5,096 nt of DNA from Flammeovirgaceae bacterium (GTDB lineage: Bacteria > Bacteroidota > Bacteroidia > Cytophagales > Cyclobacteriaceae), in contig QIDJ01000303.1 of the NCBI GenBank assembly GCA_003228395.1, positions 1-5,096 on the forward strand. Reading direction: 5' to 3'. The notes under the pieces were generated by a model. The model was given only the letters and a program-made list of their open reading frames with translations. It ran no database searches and was not told the DNA's origin. Shown here piece after piece: positions 1-5,096 of the stretch (positions are counted from its first letter, which is position 1; the number at the start of each line of letters is the position of its first letter). Both the position numbers and the translations under genes were made by a program.

Positions 1-17
1 ACTTCGCTGAGTGTCAT
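1..17 (-). CDS. 5' end of a gene running off the left edge (first residues MTLSEV); product unknown
   Basis: On the minus strand an ATG at bases 17-15 opens a frame reading M-T-L-S-E-V before the window ends. It is preceded, 5 nt upstream, by GAGGAG, the only clear Shine-Dalgarno in the window, and this is what decides the start. It lies 74 nt downstream of the DUF1611 gene on the same strand, with no TAnnTTTG box or hairpin between them, so co-transcription is likely. DUF1611/DgcN genes are often followed by an enolase-superfamily dipeptide-epimerase-like gene (DgcA type), whose products commonly begin with a short strand of the form M-x-[IL]-x-x-[IV]. Six residues fit this but cannot prove it. 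Family assignment is a guess; the start itself is moderately supported. Confidence 0.4.
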
Positions 18-91
18 ATTTCTCCTCAACGCCCTTGCTAATGATTTTAATTTTGGATTATTAAGTGGTTAGTTTTTTAAATTTTAAATCA

Positions 92-1156
92 TTATCTGTA
101 TTTGTCGATTTCTCCTTTTAAAACACCGTACAGTTTCTCCACTCCTTCTTCCAACGGCAACGCAACAGGTATTCCCAGTTCATCTTCGTATTTCGCCTGC
201 CATTTTCTGGCCTGTGCGGCAGAAATCCCTGCTGTATTCAAGGCAAGTCCGATCGTGGGCGCGCCCAATATCCGGATCAATTCCATTTCTTCTTTGGCGG
301 AAGGTATGTTGGCAGGATAATCTTCCATGTCTTTGAATTTGGTTCGTTCCGGATTCAGGATCAGGATCACCGCATCGGCGTCGGCTGAAATGATAAACTC
401 TGATCCGCACGGGCCGCTTGGATTACGCAATCCCGATTGCCCTTCCAGAAAAATAATATCCGGATTTTCATTCCGGTAACACCTCAGAATCGCATCTTCC
501 AGTTCTCCGGATACAAAATCATTTGGTGTGGAATCAAAAATAAATCCATATTTATTACCCATCATCCATCCGGTCTGGCCGGTATAAATCATATGTGCAT
601 TATGCCCATGGTCGCGCATCATATTGCCCAGAAACATTGCCGTAGTGCGTTTTCCCAGCGCACAATCCGTCCCCAAAATGGATATTTTGGGCGTTAATAC
701 CTCTTTGATCTCCCCGGTCCAGAACGCAAGTTCGGAAGCCGGCCGGGGTTTGCGGATATCAATAATATCAACCACATGTTTTTTTGCAAGCGCTGCAAAT
801 TCCGGATCGTTGCCCACGTAATGATGCAGCCCGCATATAATGCCCATTCGGGTTTGCAGGGCTTCTTTAATTATCGGCCTGAATGCTTCCGGTATCACGC
901 CGCCTTTAGTGGCAACACCAATAATACAAAAATCTGCAGGTTGCTCAGATTCCTGCCGGTATGCTTTTATGGAGGCATATATCCGGATACCCCGGTTGCG
1001 TCCGTCTATCACCTCGCCGGCATCCTGCCCGGCAAACTTATCATCAATCACTCCTGTTATCTTAAACCGTTCAGAATCCCTGATGAGCCCGTGAGCTGTT
1101 TTGGCATGGATGTCGTTCAGCAATCCGGCGGTAAGTATGACTGCGTTTTGTTGCAT
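92..1156 (-). CDS. DUF1611 family P-loop protein, DgcN-like (putative D-glutamate N-acetyltransferase)
   Basis: This is a complete 354-residue protein, the usual length for the family. Residues 1-150 form a Rossmann-like N-terminal domain (DUF1611_N) with the motifs CIIGVATKGG (77-86) and ICGLHHYVG (107-115). Residues 155-350 form a P-loop domain: Walker A GTDCALGKRTT (162-172), TGQTGWM (192-198), a Walker-B-like strand DIIFLEGQSGL (233-243) and NPSGPCGSEF (245-254). These are hallmarks of DUF1611. Members studied under the name DgcN are reported to N-acetylate D-glutamate for catabolism; applying that here is inference, and the protein could instead serve another amino-acid or wall-peptide substrate. 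No signal peptide, so it is cytosolic. The ATG is the only sensible start: no in-frame ATG lies just upstream and there is no Shine-Dalgarno. A TATAAT-like hexamer (1194-1199, minus) lies 38 nt upstream. The next gene on the same strand starts 74 nt downstream. Confidence 0.85.
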   Translation of the reverse strand: MQQNAVILTAGLLNDIHAKTAHGLIRDSERFKITGVIDDKFAGQDAGEVIDGRNRGIRIYASIKAYRQESEQPADFCIIGVATKGGVIPEAFRPIIKEALQTRMGIICGLHHYVGNDPEFAALAKKHVVDIIDIRKPRPASELAFWTGEIKEVLTPKISILGTDCALGKRTTAMFLGNMMRDHGHNAHMIYTGQTGWMMGNKYGFIFDSTPNDFVSGELEDAILRCYRNENPDIIFLEGQSGLRNPSGPCGSEFIISADADAVILILNPERTKFKDMEDYPANIPSAKEEMELIRILGAPTIGLALNTAGISAAQARKWQAKYEDELGIPVALPLEEGVEKLYGVLKGEIDKYR

Positions 1157-1396
1157 GAATGTAAAACTGAATCAGGGTGCGAATTAACCAAATATTATAA
1201 TCAGGTGAAATACTTTTTAACGGTTTTAATTATGGTTGCTTTTTTACAAAAATTAAAAATCGTAAACGAGTAAGTTCCTTTTTTTGACAGAACGCGATTG
1301 AATTCTTAAATTATTGCCTGAAAACTTTATTAAAGTTCATGATTTTACTCTAAATTGTACAGGAAAATTCATGTTGAATATTATAATCTAAAAACA
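1157..1396. other. Divergent spacer between DUF1611 and the caspase-like gene
   Basis: This 240-bp AT-rich spacer separates two genes transcribed away from each other and holds no ORF that looks real. The plus-strand promoter candidate lies at 1283-1314. For the minus-strand DUF1611 gene the best candidates are a TATAAT hexamer at 1194-1199 with no good -35, and an off-by-one TAnnTTTG match (AATATTTG) beside it. No hairpin or repeat of note is visible. Confidence 0.5.
1283..1314 (+). promoter_or_regulatory. Candidate promoter of the caspase-like gene
   Basis: TTTG (1283-1286) is followed after 20 nt by TAAATTAT (1307-1314), a partial match to the Bacteroidota -33/-7 pair TTTG / TAnnTTTG. The same bases read as a sigma70-type pair: perfect TTGACA (1284-1289), a 17-nt spacer and TAAATT (1307-1312, 4 of 6 matches). 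Transcription would start near 1320, giving a leader of about 35 or 77 nt depending on which TTG start is used. Confidence 0.4.
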
Positions 1397-2179
1397 TTGA
1401 AAAAATTCACCCTACTTCTGCTCCTTCCTGCAATCCTTATTTCCAGCCTGTATGCGCAGGATAATAATGCGGCCTTGTTTTTTTATACGACCGATTATAC
1501 CCTACATCAGGACAAAACATTTCTGGATTTTCAGACTAATTCCATCAAGGACGATCTGATGTTTACCTATGGTTACCGGGCATCATCGTATAAAAACTAT
1601 TCAAAAATCAATTTCGTAAACAGTATTTCCAACGAATGTGCCGCCGATACCAGTAATGTAACCAAACAACTGTTTATTTACATTGCCGGTCTGAGCGCAA
1701 TGGATGAAGCAGGCAATGGATACCTGATTCTGTCAGAATCCGATTCACTTGCGTATGATCAGATGATCTCATTTGAAGATATTGCCAATCTGATAAGTAG
1801 CTGCCAGGTTCAGCACCTGCTTTTATTCATGGATGTACCAAACGCCGACAGCATAAAAAAATATATCAAATCCGATATTACTGAAAATCTCTTTCCAAAT
1901 GATTCTCTTCCACGAGCCGAACTTATTTCTTCTAAATTTAAATTAAAAGCCGGCTTCTATATTGCCAGTAGTGATAAAACCGTCTCCACCATCGGTCGCT
2001 CAAGATTTTCGCCCATGTCGAGTAAACTGCTGGAGGCATTTCGGAATTATGGCGACGGAGATGACGTAATAACCATGTTCGAGCTAAATGGATATATGCA
2101 GGAGCTCGAAGCTATTCCTGAAATAAATGTGTTCACGTTTCACGAATCAGGAGGCGATTTTCTCTTTATTGTGAAGTAG
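1397..2179 (+). CDS. Exported caspase-fold (C14-like) protein lacking both catalytic residues (pseudo-caspase)
   Basis: This is 260 residues from a TTG start at 1397. I chose this start because it gives a classic signal peptide: Lys-Lys, then a leucine-rich core (FTLLLLLPAILISS), cut after LYA. A longer frame from another TTG at 1355 adds 14 polar residues; no in-frame ATG exists near the N-terminus. The mature part follows the bacterial caspase pattern: strand ALFFYTTDY, then LFIYIAGLS where active enzymes have AGHG, NGYLIL, a helix ISFEDIANLISSC, the strand HLLLFMDVP where active enzymes have DAC, then FYIASSDKTVS, RFSPMSSKLLEAF, DDVITMFELNGYM and GGDFLFI at the C-terminus. The catalytic His is Leu (codon 1691-1693) and the catalytic Cys is Pro (codon 1838-1840), so it should have no protease activity. 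The frame is intact, so this is probably not simple decay. It may be a periplasmic or secreted scaffold, binding protein or inhibitor; that role is inference. Confidence 0.75.
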   Translation: MKKFTLLLLLPAILISSLYAQDNNAALFFYTTDYTLHQDKTFLDFQTNSIKDDLMFTYGYRASSYKNYSKINFVNSISNECAADTSNVTKQLFIYIAGLSAMDEAGNGYLILSESDSLAYDQMISFEDIANLISSCQVQHLLLFMDVPNADSIKKYIKSDITENLFPNDSLPRAELISSKFKLKAGFYIASSDKTVSTIGRSRFSPMSSKLLEAFRNYGDGDDVITMFELNGYMQELEAIPEINVFTFHESGGDFLFIVK

Positions 2180-2212
2180 TTTTCTTCCGGCCGGCTTATG
2201 CATACACCCATC

Positions 2213-2240
2213 GGGCTTCAGGCTTCCACCCTGAGGGCCC
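2213..2240. terminator. GC-rich hairpin in the convergent gap
   Basis: The arms GGGCTTCAGG (2213-2222) and CCTGAGGGCCC (2230-2240) pair over about 10 bp, with one G-T pair and one bulged G, around a 7-nt loop. It lies 33 nt after the stop of the caspase-like gene and 66 nt after the end of the oppositely oriented M14 gene, where a shared terminator would be expected. Neither strand has a U-tract next to the stem, so it is not a textbook intrinsic terminator. It could instead stabilise the 3' ends of both transcripts. Confidence 0.45.
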
Positions 2241-2306
2241 CATAAATACATTCAACTTATTACAGAATTTGTTCAATAGTACACTACAGGCAGATTACAG
2301 GTTAAA

Positions 2307-3728
2307 TCAATATCCATAGGCCAATCCGTTTTTTACACCAAATCCTGTTTTGGAATAATTCACCACAAACCCATTTACAATGGTATGCCTGACTTCAAGC
2401 TCTTCTAAAACGATGAAATCTGCCGGTCCTTCCGGTTTAATATTAAATTCCATTGTTTTTACTTTTCTTTGGTGAACTAAATTTACCGGAAAATCACAAA
2501 AAGGTTTGGCTAATGCCGCATCGTCTGCTACCACCGATGTGTATCCGTTTTTCAGCATATGATCGAAATCAGCCTGCTGTAAATCCTCTTGCGTTTCAAA
2601 CCGGTATGGATAACATTTGCCCGTTTTTACTTTCATTCCGTTTACATTCAGCTCTTCGTAGCCATGATAAAACGCCAGGTCTCCCATATCCTCAACGATG
2701 CTTCTGAAATAAAAGTCACTGTAATCATAGTAATTAACTTCCTCCCTGTTGATCCCAATATCCACCTTAAATGCCTTTCCTGCAATTTCGATCACTGCAT
2801 TTCTGATCAGTAAATCAAAAAACCGGTCTTTTACATTAAATGGAATGGAATCATACGGGTGATTTATACTTATTCGGGAGGCGTCATGTGCAATTGCCTC
2901 GAACGATGCCAGCAGTAAGGCAAAATTAAGTTTTCGTAAATACTCTTTTTCACCATCACCAGGATACCCCCCTGACTCAACCAGAATCGTGCTTGTGCCC
3001 CACTTTTGAATGTTGTCGCCAAATGCCCGGGGATTAAATGTGTCATCATACCTGCCAACATGGCCAGGAATAATTTTTTGAAGCAGGTTGTTCATGAATC
3101 CAATTACGGACATGGCGTTTTCGCGTTGCGTATTGATCTCTTTAGCATGATTATAGGCAGGTGCAAGAAATGAAATGGAGGCCGGAAAAGGAGATTCTCC
3201 CGCAGCATAATACGGGCTTTGATCGTGCAGGTTAAATCCAAACTCAGGATTAAATCTATCAATTGCCCCTTTCAGAATTCTCGCTTCCGGTGTCTGAAGC
3301 TTAACGGCATCTCTGTTCATATCGATGCCCTGCACCGTACGCCGTTGAAACAGGTTTGCTCCATCCGGATTTAGCACCGGTATAAAAATTAATGTTGTTT
3401 TTATAAAAAGATCGTTACGGATTTCATTAAAATCATCGTCTGCATCGAGAAATTTCCACACATCGAGCAAGGCTCTTGTTGCGGTTGACTCATCACCGTG
3501 CATCTGCGACCATAGCAGTATTTTCGTATCACCCTGCCCCCATTGAACTAAATAAACGGTTCTTTCTTCAAATGAATATCCAACTTTTTCTATGAAAAAC
3601 CGTTGATTGGTCGTAAGGCTATTTATCGCAGAAATAATTTGCTCATATTTAAATCTTTTGGTAGAAATCGCAGAATGATGATATCTTTGATATGCATCAA
3701 GAAGCTTAAAAAAAAATTCTTTTTTCAT
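2307..3728 (-). CDS. M14-family zinc carboxypeptidase with a C-terminal beta-rich domain
   Basis: This is 473 residues with no signal peptide, so probably cytosolic. The M14 signature is complete: zinc ligands His77 and Glu80 in SQMHGDEST, NPDG (120-123), substrate-binding Arg129/130 and Asn138-Arg139 (in DMNRD), third zinc ligand His168 in NLHDQ, and the catalytic Glu251 in ILVESGG. It should therefore be an active metallocarboxypeptidase or amidase; the substrate cannot be read from the sequence. The catalytic domain ends near residue 285. The remaining 190 residues include DLLIRNAVI (305-313) and ADFIVLEELEVRHTIVNGFVV (436-456), which resemble the two halves of the composite beta-sandwich that flanks the barrel in amidohydrolases, without any barrel between them. 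The ATG is only 7 nt from the start of the divergent DUF4159 gene, and the next internal Met is inside the zinc motif, so the start is secure. The gene converges on the caspase-like gene. Confidence 0.85.
   Translation of the reverse strand: MKKEFFFKLLDAYQRYHHSAISTKRFKYEQIISAINSLTTNQRFFIEKVGYSFEERTVYLVQWGQGDTKILLWSQMHGDESTATRALLDVWKFLDADDDFNEIRNDLFIKTTLIFIPVLNPDGANLFQRRTVQGIDMNRDAVKLQTPEARILKGAIDRFNPEFGFNLHDQSPYYAAGESPFPASISFLAPAYNHAKEINTQRENAMSVIGFMNNLLQKIIPGHVGRYDDTFNPRAFGDNIQKWGTSTILVESGGYPGDGEKEYLRKLNFALLLASFEAIAHDASRISINHPYDSIPFNVKDRFFDLLIRNAVIEIAGKAFKVDIGINREEVNYYDYSDFYFRSIVEDMGDLAFYHGYEELNVNGMKVKTGKCYPYRFETQEDLQQADFDHMLKNGYTSVVADDAALAKPFCDFPVNLVHQRKVKTMEFNIKPEGPADFIVLEELEVRHTIVNGFVVNYSKTGFGVKNGLAYGY
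3657..3689 (+). promoter_or_regulatory. Bacteroidota-type promoter of the DUF4159 gene, inside the M14 gene
   Basis: TTTG (3657-3660), 21 nt, then TATCTTTG (3682-3689) is a full match to the -33/-7 consensus TTTG / TAnnTTTG at acceptable spacing. It lies within codons 14-24 of the opposite-strand M14 gene. Transcription would start near 3695, about 40 nt before the DUF4159 ATG. Confidence 0.5.
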
Positions 3729-3735
3729 CAGGCGT

Positions 3736-4404
3736 ATGGATAACCGGTTGCCAAAAATACTTTTTTCAGCAGTAATTGCATTAACTTCTTTACAGGCATT
3801 ACCGCAGGAGAGCCTGAAAATCGCAAAACTTAAATATCATGGCGGTGGTGACTGGTATGCCAATAAAACCGCATTGCCCAATCTGATCAGGTTTTGCAAC
3901 CAGGAACTGAATATGAACCTTGCATCTGATGATGAAATCGTGGATGTTGGGAGTTCCGAACTCTTTCTTTACCCTTATATTTATATGACGGGGCATGGCA
4001 ATGTGGTTTTTTCGGACCAGGATGCCGAAAACCTGAGAGATTACCTTATTTCAGGCGGATTTCTACATATTGATGATAATTATGGCCTGGATCAATTTGT
4101 GAGGCTGGAAATGAAAAAGGTGTTTCCTGAACTGGAGTTTGTTGAGCTACCCTTCAATCATCCCATTTACCACCAAAAATTTCATTTCGATAATGGATTA
4201 CCGAAAATACATGAACATGATGGCAAGCCCCCGCAGGGCTTCGGACTCATTTATGAAGGTCGGCTTGTATGCTTTTATACCTACGAGTGTGATCTGGGAA
4301 ATGGATGGGAAGACCAGGTGATTTATAACGACCCTGAGGAGAAAAGGCAGCAGGCTTTAAAAATGGGCGCTAATATCATTGCATATAGCTTTACCGTTTT
4401 TTAG
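3736..4404 (+). CDS. Exported DUF4159 domain protein
   Basis: This is 222 residues, the usual size for single-domain members. The N-terminus has a basic start (residues 1-7, RLPK), a hydrophobic core ILFSAVIALTSL and a probable cleavage region around residues 21-24, so the protein should be exported to the periplasm. The DUF4159 core follows: LKYHGGGDWYANKTALPNL (32-50), then YMTGHGNVVFS (83-93), LRDYLISGGFLHIDDNYG (99-116), FNHPIYH (139-145), and CDLGNGWEDQV (186-196). The fold is related to the class I glutamine-amidotransferase/ThuA group, with no proven enzymatic activity. In other bacteria relatives occur near MoxR ATPase, DUF58 and von Willebrand domain genes, which are absent here. The start is fixed by the signal peptide; the only upstream extension lacks an ATG before a stop at 3688-3690. 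It is transcribed away from the M14 gene, 7 nt apart. Confidence 0.85.
   Translation: MDNRLPKILFSAVIALTSLQALPQESLKIAKLKYHGGGDWYANKTALPNLIRFCNQELNMNLASDDEIVDVGSSELFLYPYIYMTGHGNVVFSDQDAENLRDYLISGGFLHIDDNYGLDQFVRLEMKKVFPELEFVELPFNHPIYHQKFHFDNGLPKIHEHDGKPPQGFGLIYEGRLVCFYTYECDLGNGWEDQVIYNDPEEKRQQALKMGANIIAYSFTVF
3752..3759 (-). promoter_or_regulatory. -7 box (TATTTTTG) for the M14 gene, inside the DUF4159 gene
   Basis: Read on the minus strand, the bases are TATTTTTG, a perfect TAnnTTTG. It ends 23 nt upstream of the M14 ATG and predicts a leader of roughly 17 nt. No TTG or TTTG lies at the matching -33 distance, so the box is only half of a promoter. It lies in the signal-peptide codons of the DUF4159 gene. 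Confidence 0.4.
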
Positions 4405-4419
4405 AAATGCAACTAACCG

Positions 4420-4427
4420 TATATTTG
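4420..4427 (+). promoter_or_regulatory. -7 box (TATATTTG) upstream of the desaturase relic
   Basis: A perfect TAnnTTTG lies 30 nt before the first codon of the desaturase remnant and 15 nt after the DUF4159 stop. No TTTG is found at the -33 position; only a T-run at 4397-4402 is near. The element probably drove the intact desaturase and may still produce a short transcript. Confidence 0.4.
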
Positions 4428-4457
4428 CATTTTCATTAATTACACAACACTGCAATT

Positions 4458-4726
4458 TTGACAATCTGGCTACTTTTTATCGGACATTGGTACACATCAC
4501 TTTTCAGCCAGACCTTTTTTCATCATCGGTACAGCGCACATCAGATGTTTACGATGAATAAATTCTGGGAGAAGTTTTTCAAAACAACCATCACAAGTTT
4601 GCAGCCCGCCCTAATTTTGCAACAAAGTGGTATGAGATTGATCCCACCTATCCGGTTATGAAGTTGCTTCACTGGACCCGGATCATACGTATCAAAAAAG
4701 GAGACAGCACACTTCTCTTATCCTGA
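4458..4726 (+). pseudogene. Acyl-CoA (delta-9) fatty-acid desaturase relic, internal deletion and frameshift
   Basis: From the TTG at 4458 the frame reads 41 residues matching the N-terminus of short Bacteroidota desaturases: a membrane segment WLLFIGHWY, then [16 protein letters not shown], carrying the first histidine box (H23-x4-H28), then FWEKFF. At about 4581-4585 the match jumps to the C-terminus in the -1 frame: [20 protein letters not shown] and [11 protein letters not shown], ending at the TGA at 4724-4726. NNHH is the third histidine box. The second box (HRxHH) and the middle membrane helices are absent; relatives are about 240-250 residues, so roughly 150-160 residues have been lost. 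In its own frame the N-terminal part reads on as unrelated residues until about 4661. The enzyme would have inserted a double bond into acyl chains in the membrane; this copy cannot bind its di-iron centre. A TTG where relatives carry ATG may be a further lesion. Family recognition is by eye. Confidence 0.8.
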
Positions 4727-4751
4727 TTATTACCATAGATCATTACGACTG

Positions 4752-4767
4752 AATCATTTCAATGATT
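4752..4767. repeat. Short inverted repeat AATCATT-TC-AATGATT
   Basis: Seven-base arms are perfectly complementary around a 2-nt centre, in the 170-bp spacer between the desaturase relic and the rhomboid gene. As RNA it would be a weak A/U-rich hairpin; as DNA it could be a dimeric binding site. A second small palindrome, ACCCA-AA-TGGGT, lies at 4796-4807. Neither has a proven role and chance is a fair explanation. Nothing else is visible in this spacer. Confidence 0.25.
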
Positions 4768-4896
4768 GCATAATTAGCAGTGGATTGTTAGCGATACCCA
4801 AATGGGTTTATAGTTAATATTGATATATCTATTTCTTGAATATAAGGAATCTAACTTATTGATTGAAAGTACATTAAATGATTTTTACTAAATTAT

Positions 4897-5096
4897 TTAG
4901 TGTTTTCGGCTAAGTATAAATGCATTTACTGCGCCTACCACAGCCCCGAGCAAATGAGACTCCCATGACACCCATGGATTTGCCGGTATCATTTTAAGAA
5001 AAATTCCACCATATATTATCATAATGGCAGCAGAAATAAGTATTGATTTCATATCTTTTCTAAACCATCCATACAGGATAAGAAAAGCAGCGAGTC
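4897..5096 (-). CDS. Rhomboid-family intramembrane serine protease, C-terminal part only
   Basis: An open frame on the minus strand enters from the right edge (first full codon 5094-5092) and reads 65 residues to the TAA at 4899-4897. It shows a hydrophobic helix (LAAFLILYGW), a basic loop (FRKDMK), a second helix (SILISAAIMIIYGGIFL), a loop and then the final helix starting PWVSWESHLLGAVVGAVNAF. The S-W-E-x-H-L-x-G-x-x-x-G pattern is the rhomboid signature for the last catalytic membrane helix, and its His (codon 4956-4954) is the base of the Ser-His dyad. The GxSG serine motif would lie outside the window, so activity cannot be confirmed. The protein is an inner-membrane protease cleaving transmembrane substrates. 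It is convergent with the desaturase relic, and its promoter is out of view. Confidence 0.8.
   Translation of the reverse strand, partial: LAAFLILYGWFRKDMKSILISAAIMIIYGGIFLKMIPANPWVSWESHLLGAVVGAVNAFILSRKH

Noticed and set aside
776..1273. 165-residue plus-strand ORF overlapping the DUF1611 gene
   Set aside because: It is antisense to a well-conserved protein, has a composition unlike a real protein, and shows no recognisable motif or promoter.
1397..3728. A protease-based defence system formed by the caspase-like and M14 genes
   Set aside because: The caspase-like protein is exported and catalytically dead, the genes are convergent with a hairpin between them, and no sensor (STAND ATPase, TPR-CHAT partner, gasdermin) is present.
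4570..4600. Programmed -1 frameshift joining the two desaturase parts
   Set aside because: The frames do differ by -1 near 4581, but there is no X-XXY-YYZ slippery heptamer. The product would still lack the second histidine box and the central membrane helices, so a deletion explains it better.
4379..4661. Two overlapping small plus-strand ORFs (60 and 67 residues)
   Set aside because: The second is the N-terminal desaturase fragment running on into the wrong frame; the first is its shadow in another frame. Neither is an independent gene.
4796..4807. ACCCA-AA-TGGGT as a terminator for the desaturase or rhomboid gene
   Set aside because: A stem of 4-5 bp is too short and only a few Ts follow; it is noted only as a minor palindrome.

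Overview
The window looks like a chromosomal segment of a Bacteroidota bacterium. Its base composition is moderately AT-rich. Several starts are preceded by the Bacteroidota-type -7 box TAnnTTTG, and only one start (at the left edge) has a clear Shine-Dalgarno. The protein families also fit: DUF1611, DUF4159, a secreted caspase-like protein and an acyl-CoA desaturase of the short Bacteroidota type. No mobile element, CRISPR array, tRNA or rRNA is visible.

Layout. (1) At the left edge a minus-strand gene begins at base 17 and runs out of the window. It lies 74 nt downstream of a complete DUF1611/DgcN-like P-loop protein (92-1156, minus), and the two probably form one unit. (2) A 240-bp divergent spacer separates DUF1611 from a plus-strand gene (1397-2179). 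That gene encodes an exported caspase-fold protein in which both catalytic positions (His, Cys) are replaced, so it is a pseudo-caspase. (3) A strong GC-rich hairpin lies in the convergent gap between this gene and a minus-strand M14 zinc carboxypeptidase (2307-3728). The tail of the carboxypeptidase resembles the beta-sandwich of amidohydrolases. (4) The M14 gene and a plus-strand exported DUF4159 protein (3736-4404) diverge with only 7 nt between start codons. Each gene's best promoter lies inside the other's coding sequence, so their 5' transcripts should overlap. (5) Downstream, 4458-4726 is the relic of an acyl-CoA desaturase: about 41 N-terminal residues joined out of frame to about 47 C-terminal residues, with the catalytic middle deleted. 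Its upstream -7 box is still intact. (6) At the right edge, on the minus strand, is the C-terminal 65 residues of a rhomboid intramembrane protease, including the catalytic His.

The genes do not form an obvious single pathway. DUF1611 and its cut-off downstream partner may act in D-amino acid or wall-peptide metabolism. The caspase-like and DUF4159 proteins are exported, the M14 enzyme appears cytosolic, and rhomboid is in the membrane. The strongest unusual signals are the catalytically dead caspase-like protein, the crossed divergent promoters and the internally deleted desaturase.
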